DNA from: Petrotoga sp. UBA5851
Lineage (GTDB): Bacteria; Thermotogota; Thermotogae; Petrotogales; Petrotogaceae
DNA length: 64,000 nucleotides
Direction: 5' to 3'
Assembly: GCA_002431635.1 (NCBI GenBank)
Contig: DJGH01000008.1
Coordinates: forward strand, 26,246 to 90,245
The position numbers and the translations under genes are program-made. Below, one piece after another: positions 25,687-34,463 of this stretch; within the stretch, counting starts at the first letter, position 1, and every line of letters starts with the position of its first letter. The notes beneath the pieces were generated by a model. The model saw nothing but the letters and a program-made list of their open reading frames with translations. It did not search any database and was not told where the DNA came from.

Positions 25687-26916
25687 ATGTTTGAATTTTT
25701 TAACGATTGGCTTGAAACCAATGGTGTAAAAGGACTGTTTTCGGATGTTCTGACCACCTTATTTATAATTGGTATAATTGCTTTAGTATCTTATCTTTCC
25801 TATAAGATATCCAAGGTTATTCTTCAGCGTACTATGAAGCATTTTGTTGAAAAAAGCAAGACCAGATGGGATGATGTACTGCTCAAACGCGGGTTTTTCG
25901 TTCGTCTTTCCATGTTTTTCCCGGCTTTTGTGATATACGGTTTTTCTTCGGCATTTGCTGATTATCAGGATATCATACAAAGGTGTGTTTTTTCTTATAT
26001 GATCTTTGTTTCCCTGTTGACGCTCAATGCATTTTTGAATGCTTTTACCGATATGTATTCCTACCATGAAGTGTCACGTCAAAGACCCATAAAAGGATAT
26101 GTTCAGGTTTTTAAAATATTTTTTGCCATAATTGCTGTCATAAGTATAGTGGGAACCCTTATAAATAAGCCTTTTGGTTACCTTATAGGTGGAATAGGTG
26201 CAATGACGGCCGTATTTTCTCTTGTGTTCAAAGATACAATTCTTGGTTTTGTAGCAAGCATACAGCTTTCAGCTAACGATATGGTTCGCATAGGCGATTG
26301 GATAGAGATGCCTAAATATGATGCAGATGGTGAAATTGTAGATATTTCACTGAATACGGTAAAGGTGCAGAACTGGGATAAAACAATAACGACTATTCCT
26401 CCGTATGCACTGATATCGGATTCATTTAAAAACTGGAGGGGCATGCAGGCTTCGGGCGGCAGAAGAATAAAACGGTCCATCTTTATCGATATGAACAGTA
26501 TTAAGTTTTGTGATGAGCAGATGATAAAAAAATTTTCTGAAATAAGATATATATCTGAATACATAACCTCAAAGGTCAAAGAGATTGAGGAATATAATAG
26601 GCTTATGGGAGCAGACGACAGTAATCCTGTGAATTCAAGACGGTTGACCAATGTAGGTACGTTCAGGATCTATATACTTGAGTATTTGAAAAGAAATCCG
26701 CGCCTTAGGAAAGATATGACGCTCATGGTAAGGCAGCTTGCCAATAACGAAAGAGGTCTTCCGCTTGAAATATATGCCTTTACAAATACAATAATATGGG
26801 TGGAGTATGAAGCCATACAATCTGATATTTTTGATCATATACTTGCTGTACTGCCGATATTTGAGCTTAAATTGTTTCAGAACCCTACTGGCAATGAATT
26901 TAAAATTATTCATTAA
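25687..26916 (+). CDS. MscS-type mechanosensitive channel (YbdG-like)
   Basis: Inner-membrane channel of 409 residues that should open under membrane tension to release small solutes. About five membrane helices occupy residues 15-190. The pore helix precedes the MscS beta domain, seen as FKDTILGFVASIQLSANDMVRIGDWIEM (about 180-207) with the typical GDWIEM motif. A YbdG-like C-terminal domain follows. The length matches YbdG rather than the shorter MscS. The ATG follows AGGGAGG by nine bases. It is monocistronic, with a terminator at 26923. Confidence 0.88.
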   Translation: MFEFFNDWLETNGVKGLFSDVLTTLFIIGIIALVSYLSYKISKVILQRTMKHFVEKSKTRWDDVLLKRGFFVRLSMFFPAFVIYGFSSAFADYQDIIQRCVFSYMIFVSLLTLNAFLNAFTDMYSYHEVSRQRPIKGYVQVFKIFFAIIAVISIVGTLINKPFGYLIGGIGAMTAVFSLVFKDTILGFVASIQLSANDMVRIGDWIEMPKYDADGEIVDISLNTVKVQNWDKTITTIPPYALISDSFKNWRGMQASGGRRIKRSIFIDMNSIKFCDEQMIKKFSEIRYISEYITSKVKEIEEYNRLMGADDSNPVNSRRLTNVGTFRIYILEYLKRNPRLRKDMTLMVRQLANNERGLPLEIYAFTNTIIWVEYEAIQSDIFDHILAVLPIFELKLFQNPTGNEFKIIH

Positions 26917-26922
26917 AAACAA

Positions 26923-26946
26923 AAAACGGACCTTCGGATCCGTTTT
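26923..26946. terminator. Bidirectional intrinsic terminator
   Basis: AAAACGGA-CCTTCGGA-TCCGTTTT followed by ATTTTA on the plus strand, with an A-rich run on the other side. It lies between the channel gene and the convergent aroH and overlaps the aroH stop. Confidence 0.85.
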
Positions 26947-27295
26947 ATTTTAAATCAGGTCGTAGCATGCAGGCTCTATGGAGATATACAAAATTACTAT
27001 CCGGAGATTCACACAGCAAGCTTACGCGTATAATACCATTGATGGAGCCTTCAAACTGAGCTTCTTTAAGACACATCAGTGAAACATGGTCAAGTCCGAA
27101 GGCTTTGCGTGCAATAGATGCCGGGTTTATAAGGTTAATATCTTCTGTGACTGAAAAGGTTATGCTTATTATCCGTTCTACTTTATTCCGCCGGAAAAGT
27201 TCTTCCATCAGTTCCTTTGTGCGTTCAGATATCTCTTGTATAGAAAAATTTTCAACCGAAGTAGCTCCGCGTATATCAACAATCACCTTTTCCAC
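26945..27295 (-). CDS. aroH: Chorismate mutase, AroH type
   Basis: Converts chorismate to prephenate on the way to phenylalanine and tyrosine. The 116-residue protein matches the trimeric Bacillus AroH class: IRGATSVE near the N-terminus, SITFSVTEDINLINPA in the middle with the conserved TxD, and VYLHRACMLRPDL at the C-terminus, where relatives have VYLxxAxxLRPDL. No other aromatic-pathway gene is in the window. It overlaps the end of the unknown gene upstream by 20 bp. Confidence 0.92.
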   Translation of the reverse strand: MEKVIVDIRGATSVENFSIQEISERTKELMEELFRRNKVERIISITFSVTEDINLINPASIARKAFGLDHVSLMCLKEAQFEGSINGIIRVSLLCESPDSNFVYLHRACMLRPDLK

Positions 27296-27605
27296 CTGAG
27301 AGTAAAATTTTTTCTTTTATAAAGGTTAGGCAAGCTTTCATGCTTCCTTCAGAAACAGATTTCCATTTTGCATTAGAATAAGGTCTTTCCAGAGAACAAT
27401 GATCAAGGGAACCGTCATAGATGCTTATCCTTGCATTTATTTCCTGCGAAAATGTCAGATAGACTCTTCCTGCCCTTATGGAAATATCTGTTATATTCTC
27501 TTCAAGCTTTAGTTCTGTACACAATTGCTTAAGCTTGGTAAGCACATCTTTTTTTGCATATGCGTCAAGCTTGAAAGTCGGAGTTGTCCTTACTGATTTT
27601 TCCAT
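27276..27605 (-). CDS. Small protein of unknown function upstream of aroH
   Basis: A 109-residue soluble protein that I do not recognise. It is mixed alpha/beta with a Lys-rich N-terminal half and no Cys pair or membrane helix. Its start ATG follows GGGGG. Its 3' end overlaps aroH by 20 bp, so the two are translated from one message. A TATAAT at 27643-27638 (minus) is a likely -10 for the pair. Pairing with chorismate mutase is the only functional clue. Confidence 0.65.
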   Translation of the reverse strand: MEKSVRTTPTFKLDAYAKKDVLTKLKQLCTELKLEENITDISIRAGRVYLTFSQEINARISIYDGSLDHCSLERPYSNAKWKSVSEGSMKACLTFIKEKILLSGGKGDC

Positions 27606-27724
27606 TTTCTTACCCCCAATAAAAAATGATCATACCGATTATACATCAAATTTATTAAATCCGCACTTCTTAAACTTTTATGATAAAATCTTTTTTTATA
27701 ACAAAGAAGGAATAATTAAAATTA

Positions 27725-27733
27725 TGTTATAAT
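27725..27733 (+). promoter_or_regulatory. Extended -10 promoter (TGTTATAAT)
   Basis: TGTTATAAT lies 71 bp before the ATG at 27804 and 20 bp before a GGGGGGAG ribosome-binding-like sequence. It would drive the THI5-type sensor kinase gene. Confidence 0.55.
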
Positions 27734-27803
27734 ATAATTATTATTATCAACAGGGGGGAGAAGTATATTAAAAGCATTCTTAAAACAGAATGATTTATCA
27801 ATA

Positions 27804-29969
27804 ATGAAAATTCTTTTTTTTCTGATAACATTATGGCTTGTTTCTGTACCTTTATATGCAGATAAGGTTGATTCATATGGAAAAGATCTTTACAGTATAA
27901 AGCTTCAGCTTAAGTGGCGGCATCAGTTTCAGTTTGCCGGATATTATGCGGCTTTGGAGAAGGGCTTTTATGAACAGGCAGGGCTAGATGTAAGTATTAT
28001 TGAAGGAGGACCGGATATCTTTCCGGTGGCGGAGGTATATAACAAAGAAGCACAGTACGGTGTATGCGGATCTGAGCTTCTTCTTCACAGGCTCAGGGGA
28101 TATCCGCTTGTACTTATTGCAAACATTTTTCAGCATTCTCCATTGGTTCTTATGGTCGTAGACAAGTCCGGTATTTACTCTCCTATAGATCTCAGGGGTA
28201 AAAAAATTCTGCTTCATGAGGACGGAAGTGATGCTGAAATATCAGCAATGCTCATGTCGGAAGGGGTGGATCCTCAAAGCTATGGATACTATGACGGAAG
28301 CGTAGATACAGATATGCTGCTTGAAGGAAAGATTGACGCACTAGCTGTATATATTACCAATGAACCATATCTTTTAAAAAGTATGGGGATGGATATAAGA
28401 GTTATCAATCCGCTGAAGTACGGTATTGATTTTTACGGTGACTGCCTTTTTACAACAGAAGAGGAGATAAATAACTATCCTCTCCGTGTACGGGCATTCC
28501 GTCAGGCGAGCATAAAAGGCTGGGAGTATGCTCTTAATAATATAGATGAAATAGCCTTGCTTATAAAAGAGAAGTACCGCAGCGATGCGGATATTGATAT
28601 GCTCAGATATGAAGGCAGTACTATACGGGACAGTTTTATAATGAATAAAGAAGTAGAGCTTGGCCATACCAATCAGGGACGTTGGGAGGAGATAGGAAAA
28701 ACTTACCGCCGGCTTGGCATGACAGCTTCGTCTTCTCGGATGGAGGGTTTTTTTGCATGGGAGTATGAGAATAATGAGTCTCCCGAAAAGTTACCGTCCA
28801 AGCTGCTGCCTTATATGGGAATTGGCATTCTGAGCTTATTGGCAGGAGGTACGTTGTTTTTTCATATAAAGCTGAAAGTGTACACAAAAAATAAGATTCA
28901 CAGCCTGCAAAAATTTTTCAGTCTACCTTCGTACATGCTGCTTGTAATGGATTATAGCGGAAAGATAAAAAATTATAATCAGTCCTGGGCACTTTTGATG
29001 AAAAGGTATTTCGGAAGTGAACATCCCGAAAATATTAGACAGGTGCTTACTGGTGAAGATGTCGGAAAAATTGAAAAGTTTTGTCATATGAACGATCCTT
29101 TACAGAGCTTAATATCTCTGGAGGTCTTTTTTAAAAATGCAGAAAGCAGTGTCTGGATAAATCTGGACTTCCATCAGGCTTTTGATGAGAAGCTGATTTA
29201 TGGCATCGCACGTGATATTACTGAGGAAAAAGCAAGGAATGAAAGAATGGGAGAAAGTGTGGAAATTGCCATGGAAAACGCAAGGAAAAAGACAGATTTC
29301 ATAGCCAGCATGAGTCATGAGATAAGAACTCCAATGAATGCAATGGTTTCTATAACGCAGATGCTTATTGAATCAGGTTTGAGCATTGAACAAAAGGACA
29401 TAGCGGAAATTCTTATGGTTTCTCAGCACAATCTTTTGCAGATAATCAATGAGATAATAGATTTTTCAAAACTGGAGGCAGGCAAGGATGAGGTTATTCT
29501 GGACAGCTTTAGCATAAAAGAGCAGGCTAAAAGCATATATCAGCTTTTTGAGGTTATGGCACGCCAGAAAAAGTTAGATTTTAAACTCAACCTAATCAGA
29601 CCGTTGCCCAACTTTATTATAAGTGATTCGCAAAAAATCAGACAGATATGTATAAATCTCATTAGTAATGCTTTTAAGTATACTGAAAAGGGTGAAATAA
29701 TTTTCAGTGTCGGCCTGACTGAGGCAGGCATTCTTAAGATATCTGTCCAGGATACAGGCATAGGCATAAGCAAGGATGATATTGGCAGGATCTTTAACTT
29801 TTACTCCCGTATAGAGCGGAAAGGAACCGTTAGACAAAGCGGAACCGGCCTGGGGCTTGTCATAAGCCAAAAATATGCGCGGGCCATGGGAGGAGCTGTA
29901 ACAGTTGAAAGCCAGGTTTCAAAAGGTTCTGTTTTCACCCTCACCGTTCCTGTGCATGTAATAAATTAA
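27804..29969 (+). CDS. NMT1/THI5-like binding domain fused to histidine kinase
   Basis: Membrane sensor kinase of 721 residues. A signal peptide (about 1-19) leads into an NMT1/THI5/SsuA-type binding domain (about 30-300) with the LKWRHQFQFAGYYAA signature shared with pyrimidine/thiamine-precursor binding proteins. A membrane helix (about 333-353), a PAS-like region, a kinase HisKA with intact MSHEIRTPMNAM and an ATPase domain with NLISNAFKYT, DTGIGI and GTGLGL follow. No receiver is attached, and no response regulator is adjacent. ATG at 27804 lacks a ribosome-binding site. GGGGGGAG sits 44 bp upstream, four bases from an in-frame ATA (27765), so a longer form starting at ATA is possible. 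Confidence 0.88.
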   Translation: MKILFFLITLWLVSVPLYADKVDSYGKDLYSIKLQLKWRHQFQFAGYYAALEKGFYEQAGLDVSIIEGGPDIFPVAEVYNKEAQYGVCGSELLLHRLRGYPLVLIANIFQHSPLVLMVVDKSGIYSPIDLRGKKILLHEDGSDAEISAMLMSEGVDPQSYGYYDGSVDTDMLLEGKIDALAVYITNEPYLLKSMGMDIRVINPLKYGIDFYGDCLFTTEEEINNYPLRVRAFRQASIKGWEYALNNIDEIALLIKEKYRSDADIDMLRYEGSTIRDSFIMNKEVELGHTNQGRWEEIGKTYRRLGMTASSSRMEGFFAWEYENNESPEKLPSKLLPYMGIGILSLLAGGTLFFHIKLKVYTKNKIHSLQKFFSLPSYMLLVMDYSGKIKNYNQSWALLMKRYFGSEHPENIRQVLTGEDVGKIEKFCHMNDPLQSLISLEVFFKNAESSVWINLDFHQAFDEKLIYGIARDITEEKARNERMGESVEIAMENARKKTDFIASMSHEIRTPMNAMVSITQMLIESGLSIEQKDIAEILMVSQHNLLQIINEIIDFSKLEAGKDEVILDSFSIKEQAKSIYQLFEVMARQKKLDFKLNLIRPLPNFIISDSQKIRQICINLISNAFKYTEKGEIIFSVGLTEAGILKISVQDTGIGISKDDIGRIFNFYSRIERKGTVRQSGTGLGLVISQKYARAMGGAVTVESQVSKGSVFTLTVPVHVIN

Positions 29970-29998
29970 CCCGCAGGCTGGTCTTTCACCTGTGGGTT
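29968..29998. terminator. Hairpin between convergent genes
   Basis: AACCCGCAGG with CCTGTGGGTT (10 bp, one G-U) and an 11-nt loop, starting in the stop codon of the kinase gene. U-tracts are weak on both sides, so efficiency is uncertain. Confidence 0.55.
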
Positions 29999-30003
29999 AA
30001 GGA

Positions 30004-31728
30004 TTATCCTATAAGCAGAGATTCAAACTGTGCATTATAAAGATTATAGTAAACTCCTTTTCTTCTTATAAGCTGTTCGTGAGTGCCTTCTTCTTCTATA
30101 CCGTTTTCTGTAAGGACGATTATCCTTTTGGAGTTGCGTATGGTTGCCAGTCTATGGGCGATAATAAGGGTGGTTCTGTCTTTTGAAAGTTCTTCAATAG
30201 AGTTTTGAATAATGCTCTCACTTTTATTGTCCAATGAGGATGTGGCCTCATCAAGAATAAGTATGGGAGGATTTTTAAGAAACATCCGTGCAATTGAAAG
30301 GCGTTGTTTCTGTCCTCCTGAAAGTTTTATTCCCCTTTCTCCTATTATGGTTTCATAGCCATAAGGCATTGCAGTTATAAACTCATCCGCATTGGCCTTG
30401 ATGCATGCCAGCTTTATCTCATCATCTGTTGCATCAAGCTTTCCGTAAGCAACATTCTCTCGGATACTTCCGGAAAAAAGAAAGACATCCTGCTGAACAA
30501 TTCCGATATTTTTCCTAAGCGACTCAAGACAAACAGTGTTTATATCAACTGAATCAATAGTTATACTTCCGCTGTCAATATCATAAAATCTTGGTATCAG
30601 GCTGCACAATGTTGTTTTGCCCGATCCGGAGGGTCCTACTATTGCAACGCTTTCGCCTTTTTTGATTGTCAGGTTGATATCCTTGAGAACGGTGTTCTTA
30701 TCGTCATAGCTGAAAGACACATCTTTAAAGCTGATTTCTCCATGGACATTTTCAAGAAACTTTTCATTGGAGAGCTCTGTCTCCGGCTGAAGCTTAAGTA
30801 TTTCTACAAATCTTCTGAAGCCTGCCATTCCTTCCTGATACTGTTCGACAAATCTTAGCAGAATGTTGAGCGGCTGGAGAAACTGGGTCATATAAATTAT
30901 ATAAGCAACAAAGTCTCCGATGTTTATACTTCCGGTGTATACAAAGTAACCTCCTGCAACCATAGCTATCACTGTGCTGGAGTTCGAGAGAAAATGAATG
31001 GTAGAATCGAAGATGCCTATCTGCTTTACGGTTTCTTCGCGGATGTTTTTCATTTTTTCATTTCCCTCATCAAAACGAGTATTTTCGAATCTTTCGTTTG
31101 TGAAGGATTTTACGACTCTTATTCCCGAGATGGACTCCTCGATCCTCGCATTTATATTAGCATAGCTTTCTTTTGCTCTTCTGAAGGTGTTCTCAAGTTT
31201 AGTGTTATATACCACCATAAAGTAGAACATAAACGGTATTATAAGAAAGACTATCAGTGTAAGCTGCCAGTTTATAGTACATAAAAGTATAAAAGCGCCT
31301 ATAATCTTAACTATCGAGAGAAAAAGATCTTCCGGAGCATGATGAGCCGTTTCAGAGATTTCAAAAAGATCGTTGGTTACCCTTGACATAAGATGACCTG
31401 TTTTGGTGTTATCAAAGTAAGATATAGGAAGCTTTTGTATATGAGAAAAGATTTCCTTACGCATATCGTACTGTATCCTTAGTCCCAGAATATGTCCGTA
31501 GTATCCGACTATGTACTCTAAAACCATTCTTGCAAAATATAGTAAAAGTAGGAATAATCCAAAGGCAAAGATCTTTGAAAGGTTTTTGTCCGGTATTACG
31601 GTATTGATTATGTATCTGGTTACCATAGGATAAGCAAGATCACTTGAAGATATTAGAAATGCGCAAATAATATCAAGGTAAAAAAGCCCCTTGTGAGGTT
31701 TGTAGTAGCTGATAAACTTTTTGATCAT
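30004..31728 (-). CDS. ABC exporter (fused permease-ATPase)
   Basis: Half-transporter of 574 residues that works as a dimer. Six membrane helices (about 1-310) are followed by an ATPase domain (about 330-574) with GPSGSGKTTL, the Q-loop, LSGGQKQR signature, LILDEAT Walker B and AHRL switch. It belongs to the MsbA/BmrA-like type IV exporters, which move lipids, drugs or peptides. Substrate is not predictable from sequence. It is the last of three minus-strand genes, with ACGGAGG before its ATG, 12 bp after the MqsA/SocA-like gene and downstream of a MATE pump. An efflux operon under control of the middle gene is plausible. Confidence 0.9.
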   Translation of the reverse strand: MIKKFISYYKPHKGLFYLDIICAFLISSSDLAYPMVTRYIINTVIPDKNLSKIFAFGLFLLLLYFARMVLEYIVGYYGHILGLRIQYDMRKEIFSHIQKLPISYFDNTKTGHLMSRVTNDLFEISETAHHAPEDLFLSIVKIIGAFILLCTINWQLTLIVFLIIPFMFYFMVVYNTKLENTFRRAKESYANINARIEESISGIRVVKSFTNERFENTRFDEGNEKMKNIREETVKQIGIFDSTIHFLSNSSTVIAMVAGGYFVYTGSINIGDFVAYIIYMTQFLQPLNILLRFVEQYQEGMAGFRRFVEILKLQPETELSNEKFLENVHGEISFKDVSFSYDDKNTVLKDINLTIKKGESVAIVGPSGSGKTTLCSLIPRFYDIDSGSITIDSVDINTVCLESLRKNIGIVQQDVFLFSGSIRENVAYGKLDATDDEIKLACIKANADEFITAMPYGYETIIGERGIKLSGGQKQRLSIARMFLKNPPILILDEATSSLDNKSESIIQNSIEELSKDRTTLIIAHRLATIRNSKRIIVLTENGIEEEGTHEQLIRRKGVYYNLYNAQFESLLIG

Positions 31729-31740
31729 AAGGTCCTCCGT

Positions 31741-32715
31741 TCATACATTACCATTTTTTGAAAAAATAATCTGTTGGTTGTTTTTTATATTTCTGAACTC
31801 TTCAAACTTATAGATAAAAGATGTAAGTGCATCGTTTCCTAAGGATTTGTAGGAATTACAGACGGATTGCAGTACTTTGAAGTTTTCATCAGGTACAGCC
31901 GTTTGGAACGATTTTTTAGGTGTTATGGATATTCTTAGGATATCTTCCGATGAGGCTGTTCCGGAAAGCTCTATGAGTCCCTCAAATTCAAAGTAAGAAA
32001 GAAATTCGGTTCTTTTTTCAATATCAATGCCTGACTGATGCTTTATATATGAAATACCTGTAAACGGTCTTGCGGAACTGTTATAAAAAAACTTATCGCA
32101 AAGCCACATAAAACGTATAAGCCGTATGTAGCTTTTTTCGGGAATTATACTCGTAACAGCCATAAAAGACAGTTTCACTCTTTCAATATCAATAACTGGA
32201 TGAGCTTTAAGCACAATAGCTTCATAAGGATTTTTTTCTTTTACAATGCCATTAAAGGTTTTTAACTTTTCCAGAATTTTTTTATAAGATTCCGAAGTCA
32301 TAAGTTTTTTATTTTTTTCCAAAAGTTCAAAGAAATTTTTAGGCTCCAAAAATGTTTTTATTTTTTCGGAGTCTTCTTTTTTCATAAGATCACCTGCAGT
32401 ATATTTCTTCAGTGTTGAGTGTGGTATCTCCATAAGGATCGAAAGTTCTTCAAGAGTACACATAAAAAGTTTCTCGTACTCTTTTAACTGCTGTGAACCT
32501 GCCAGGAAATGCTTTTTCTCATATATGCGGTAGGCAGCAAAAAGATTTCGCAGATATATAACGTTATTGTCTATTTCATTTCCACAGTTTTTACATACGG
32601 CAACCATACCGCTGAACTCTATCGGCTCTGATCTGACGGTTATAGTCATTTTTTTTTCCCTGAAATAAAAATCGTTCTTGACACCGCAAAGGTTACAGTA
32701 TAAGTTGTTTTCCAT
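31741..32715 (-). CDS. MqsA-like zinc ribbon/HTH protein with SocA (Panacea) domain
   Basis: Probable DNA-binding regulator or antitoxin of 324 residues. An N-terminal zinc ribbon has Cys7, Cys10, Cys41 and Cys44, as in MqsA. A helix-turn-helix (about 77-110) follows. Residues about 172-270 resemble the SocA/DUF4065 (Panacea) domain, with the RLIRFMWLCDKFFYN and SYIKHQSGI segments. In known systems such proteins are antitoxins paired with an adjacent toxin. Here both neighbours are efflux pumps and no small toxin gene is present. It begins one base after the MATE stop and is co-transcribed with both pumps. Control of the efflux operon is inferred. Confidence 0.72.
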   Translation of the reverse strand: MENNLYCNLCGVKNDFYFREKKMTITVRSEPIEFSGMVAVCKNCGNEIDNNVIYLRNLFAAYRIYEKKHFLAGSQQLKEYEKLFMCTLEELSILMEIPHSTLKKYTAGDLMKKEDSEKIKTFLEPKNFFELLEKNKKLMTSESYKKILEKLKTFNGIVKEKNPYEAIVLKAHPVIDIERVKLSFMAVTSIIPEKSYIRLIRFMWLCDKFFYNSSARPFTGISYIKHQSGIDIEKRTEFLSYFEFEGLIELSGTASSEDILRISITPKKSFQTAVPDENFKVLQSVCNSYKSLGNDALTSFIYKFEEFRNIKNNQQIIFSKNGNV

Positions 32716-32716
32716 T

Positions 32717-34087
32717 TTATATGGCAGGAACCTTGACAGTTTCAGTGATCTTTTTGTTAAGCTCCTTCAGTTCAAAGTACATAAAGACTGTTGTAAGCAT
32801 GGTTGAGATTCCATCGGACATCGGTACAGCGTACCATATTCCGTTGAGTCCAAAGAAAAGAGGAAGTATAATAACCATAGGTATCAGTACTATAAGCTGT
32901 CTGAGGAGGGTAAGAAACATCGATTTCTTAGGTTTCCCTATTGCCTGGAAGTAATTTGAACTTACAATCTGAAATCCTATAACAGGCATAAGAAGAGAAA
33001 AAATTCTCATTGCCGGAACCCCTATGGAGACTAACTCACCGTCTGTTCTATTAAAAAACTGTATTATCTGTGTTGGGAAAAACATAGCTGACAAAAATCC
33101 AAGAACCACAAAAAAAGTGGCTCCGATATAAGCGTACATAAGGGCTTTTTTTACTCTGTCATACTTTTCTGCACCGTAGTTGTAACCTACGATAGGCTGG
33201 GTTCCCTGGTTTATGCCGAATACAGGCATCATAACAATCATGGCCGCACTGCTTATTATGCCCATGGCTGCTATAGCTTTATCTCCGCCGTATCTGGCCA
33301 GAGAGTTGTTGAGAATAAGATTATATACGCTTCCCACAAGCTGTATCGAAAACGGTGCAAGTCCCATAGATACTATCTGACGTACATACTTCCAGCTAAG
33401 TTTCATATTGGCTGCATGTATCTTTACGGTGCTTTTTTTTGCCATAAAGTAATAAAGTACCCATGTCGCAGATACTGCCTGAGATATTATGGTTGCGATA
33501 GCTGCTCCCTGAACGCCCATCTTGAATACAAATATAAACAACGGATCAAGGACAGTGTTCAGGACTGCACCTATTACCATGGTACTCATAGCTCTTTTTG
33601 GATTGCCTTCTGCTCTTATAAAATGGTTCATTCCGAAACCGATGAACTGAAATATCGAACCATAAAGTATTATGCTCAGATAATCCCTTGCATAGGCTAA
33701 GGTATTCTGGCTGGCTCCAAAAAGAAGAAGAATTTTATCAAGGAACAAAAGAAAGACCACTGAGTAAATCAGCGAAACTCCAATGAGCAGAGTAAATGCA
33801 TTTGCGGCAATTTTTTCTGCTTCTTCTTTCTTTTTTTCTCCGAGTTTTATGGAGATAAGAGAGGTTGCACCAAGGCCGATCAGCATTGAAAGAGCCATAG
33901 ATATGAGCATTATAGGAAAAGTTACTGTTAATCCGGAAAGTGCCAGAGAACCAACTCCGTTGCCTATAAAAATCCTGTCTACCACATTATACAGAGCATT
34001 TACCAGCATCCCTATTATTGCTGGTATAGAAAATTTTACAATAAGTTTCTCTATGCTTTCTTCACCTAAAACTTTTGAATGATCCAT
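32717..34087 (-). CDS. MATE family efflux pump
   Basis: Twelve-helix antiporter of 456 residues in two six-helix halves. Family features include the N-terminal IPAIIGMLVNALYNVVDRIFIG segment and the mirrored region in the second half with GINQGTQPIVGYNYGA. These pumps expel cationic drugs or metabolites using a sodium or proton gradient. It is first of the three-gene minus operon with the SocA-like regulator and the ABC exporter. The ATG is preceded by CGGAGG. Confidence 0.9.
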   Translation of the reverse strand: MDHSKVLGEESIEKLIVKFSIPAIIGMLVNALYNVVDRIFIGNGVGSLALSGLTVTFPIMLISMALSMLIGLGATSLISIKLGEKKKEEAEKIAANAFTLLIGVSLIYSVVFLLFLDKILLLFGASQNTLAYARDYLSIILYGSIFQFIGFGMNHFIRAEGNPKRAMSTMVIGAVLNTVLDPLFIFVFKMGVQGAAIATIISQAVSATWVLYYFMAKKSTVKIHAANMKLSWKYVRQIVSMGLAPFSIQLVGSVYNLILNNSLARYGGDKAIAAMGIISSAAMIVMMPVFGINQGTQPIVGYNYGAEKYDRVKKALMYAYIGATFFVVLGFLSAMFFPTQIIQFFNRTDGELVSIGVPAMRIFSLLMPVIGFQIVSSNYFQAIGKPKKSMFLTLLRQLIVLIPMVIILPLFFGLNGIWYAVPMSDGISTMLTTVFMYFELKELNKKITETVKVPAI

Positions 34088-34166
34088 GCTTACCTCCGAA
34101 AAATAGTCTTATCATAATGGTACTCTAAAAGTATATTTTTTATAAGCTGTTTAGTTTAAATTGCGT

Positions 34167-34194
34167 TAAAAATAAGGGAGAGAGTATCTCCCTT
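34167..34194 (-). terminator. Intrinsic terminator after hfq
   Basis: On the minus strand AAGGGAGA-TACTC-TCTCCCTT followed by ATTTTT, 15 bp past the hfq stop codon. Confidence 0.85.
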
Positions 34195-34208
34195 AAAGTT
34201 TAAAACCG

Positions 34209-34451
34209 CTATTTTTTGAAGGTTGAATCCTTTGGAAACAGCATTATAGTCTTCATGGGATCTATACGGCTTATGGAGCTCTTATATATAAGAGTCTGCT
34301 GTCCGTCTTTTTCTATCAGCACTGTAAACTCATCAAATGACTTTATGTAACCTGAAATACTGAACGTTCCTTCAAAAAAGATCTTAAGTTCTATGTTGTT
34401 TACTCTGGCTATGTTCAGCAGCTTGTCCTGGATTTTGGTTTTTTCTGCCAT
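34209..34451 (-). CDS. hfq: RNA chaperone Hfq
   Basis: Sm-like hexameric protein of 80 residues that helps small RNAs pair with messages. Sm1 and Sm2 are recognisable: QDKLLN near the N-terminus, LKIFFEGTFSISGYIKSFD, FTVLIEKDGQQTLIYKSSIS. The usual YKHAIST at the RNA-binding face reads YKSSISR, so the His of the proximal site is Ser. It starts 12 bp after the NYN-domain gene and ends at an intrinsic terminator. hfq is more often beside miaA or hflX, so this neighbourhood is unusual. Confidence 0.9.
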   Translation of the reverse strand: MAEKTKIQDKLLNIARVNNIELKIFFEGTFSISGYIKSFDEFTVLIEKDGQQTLIYKSSISRIDPMKTIMLFPKDSTFKK

Positions 34452-34463
34452 AAAAGGAACCTC

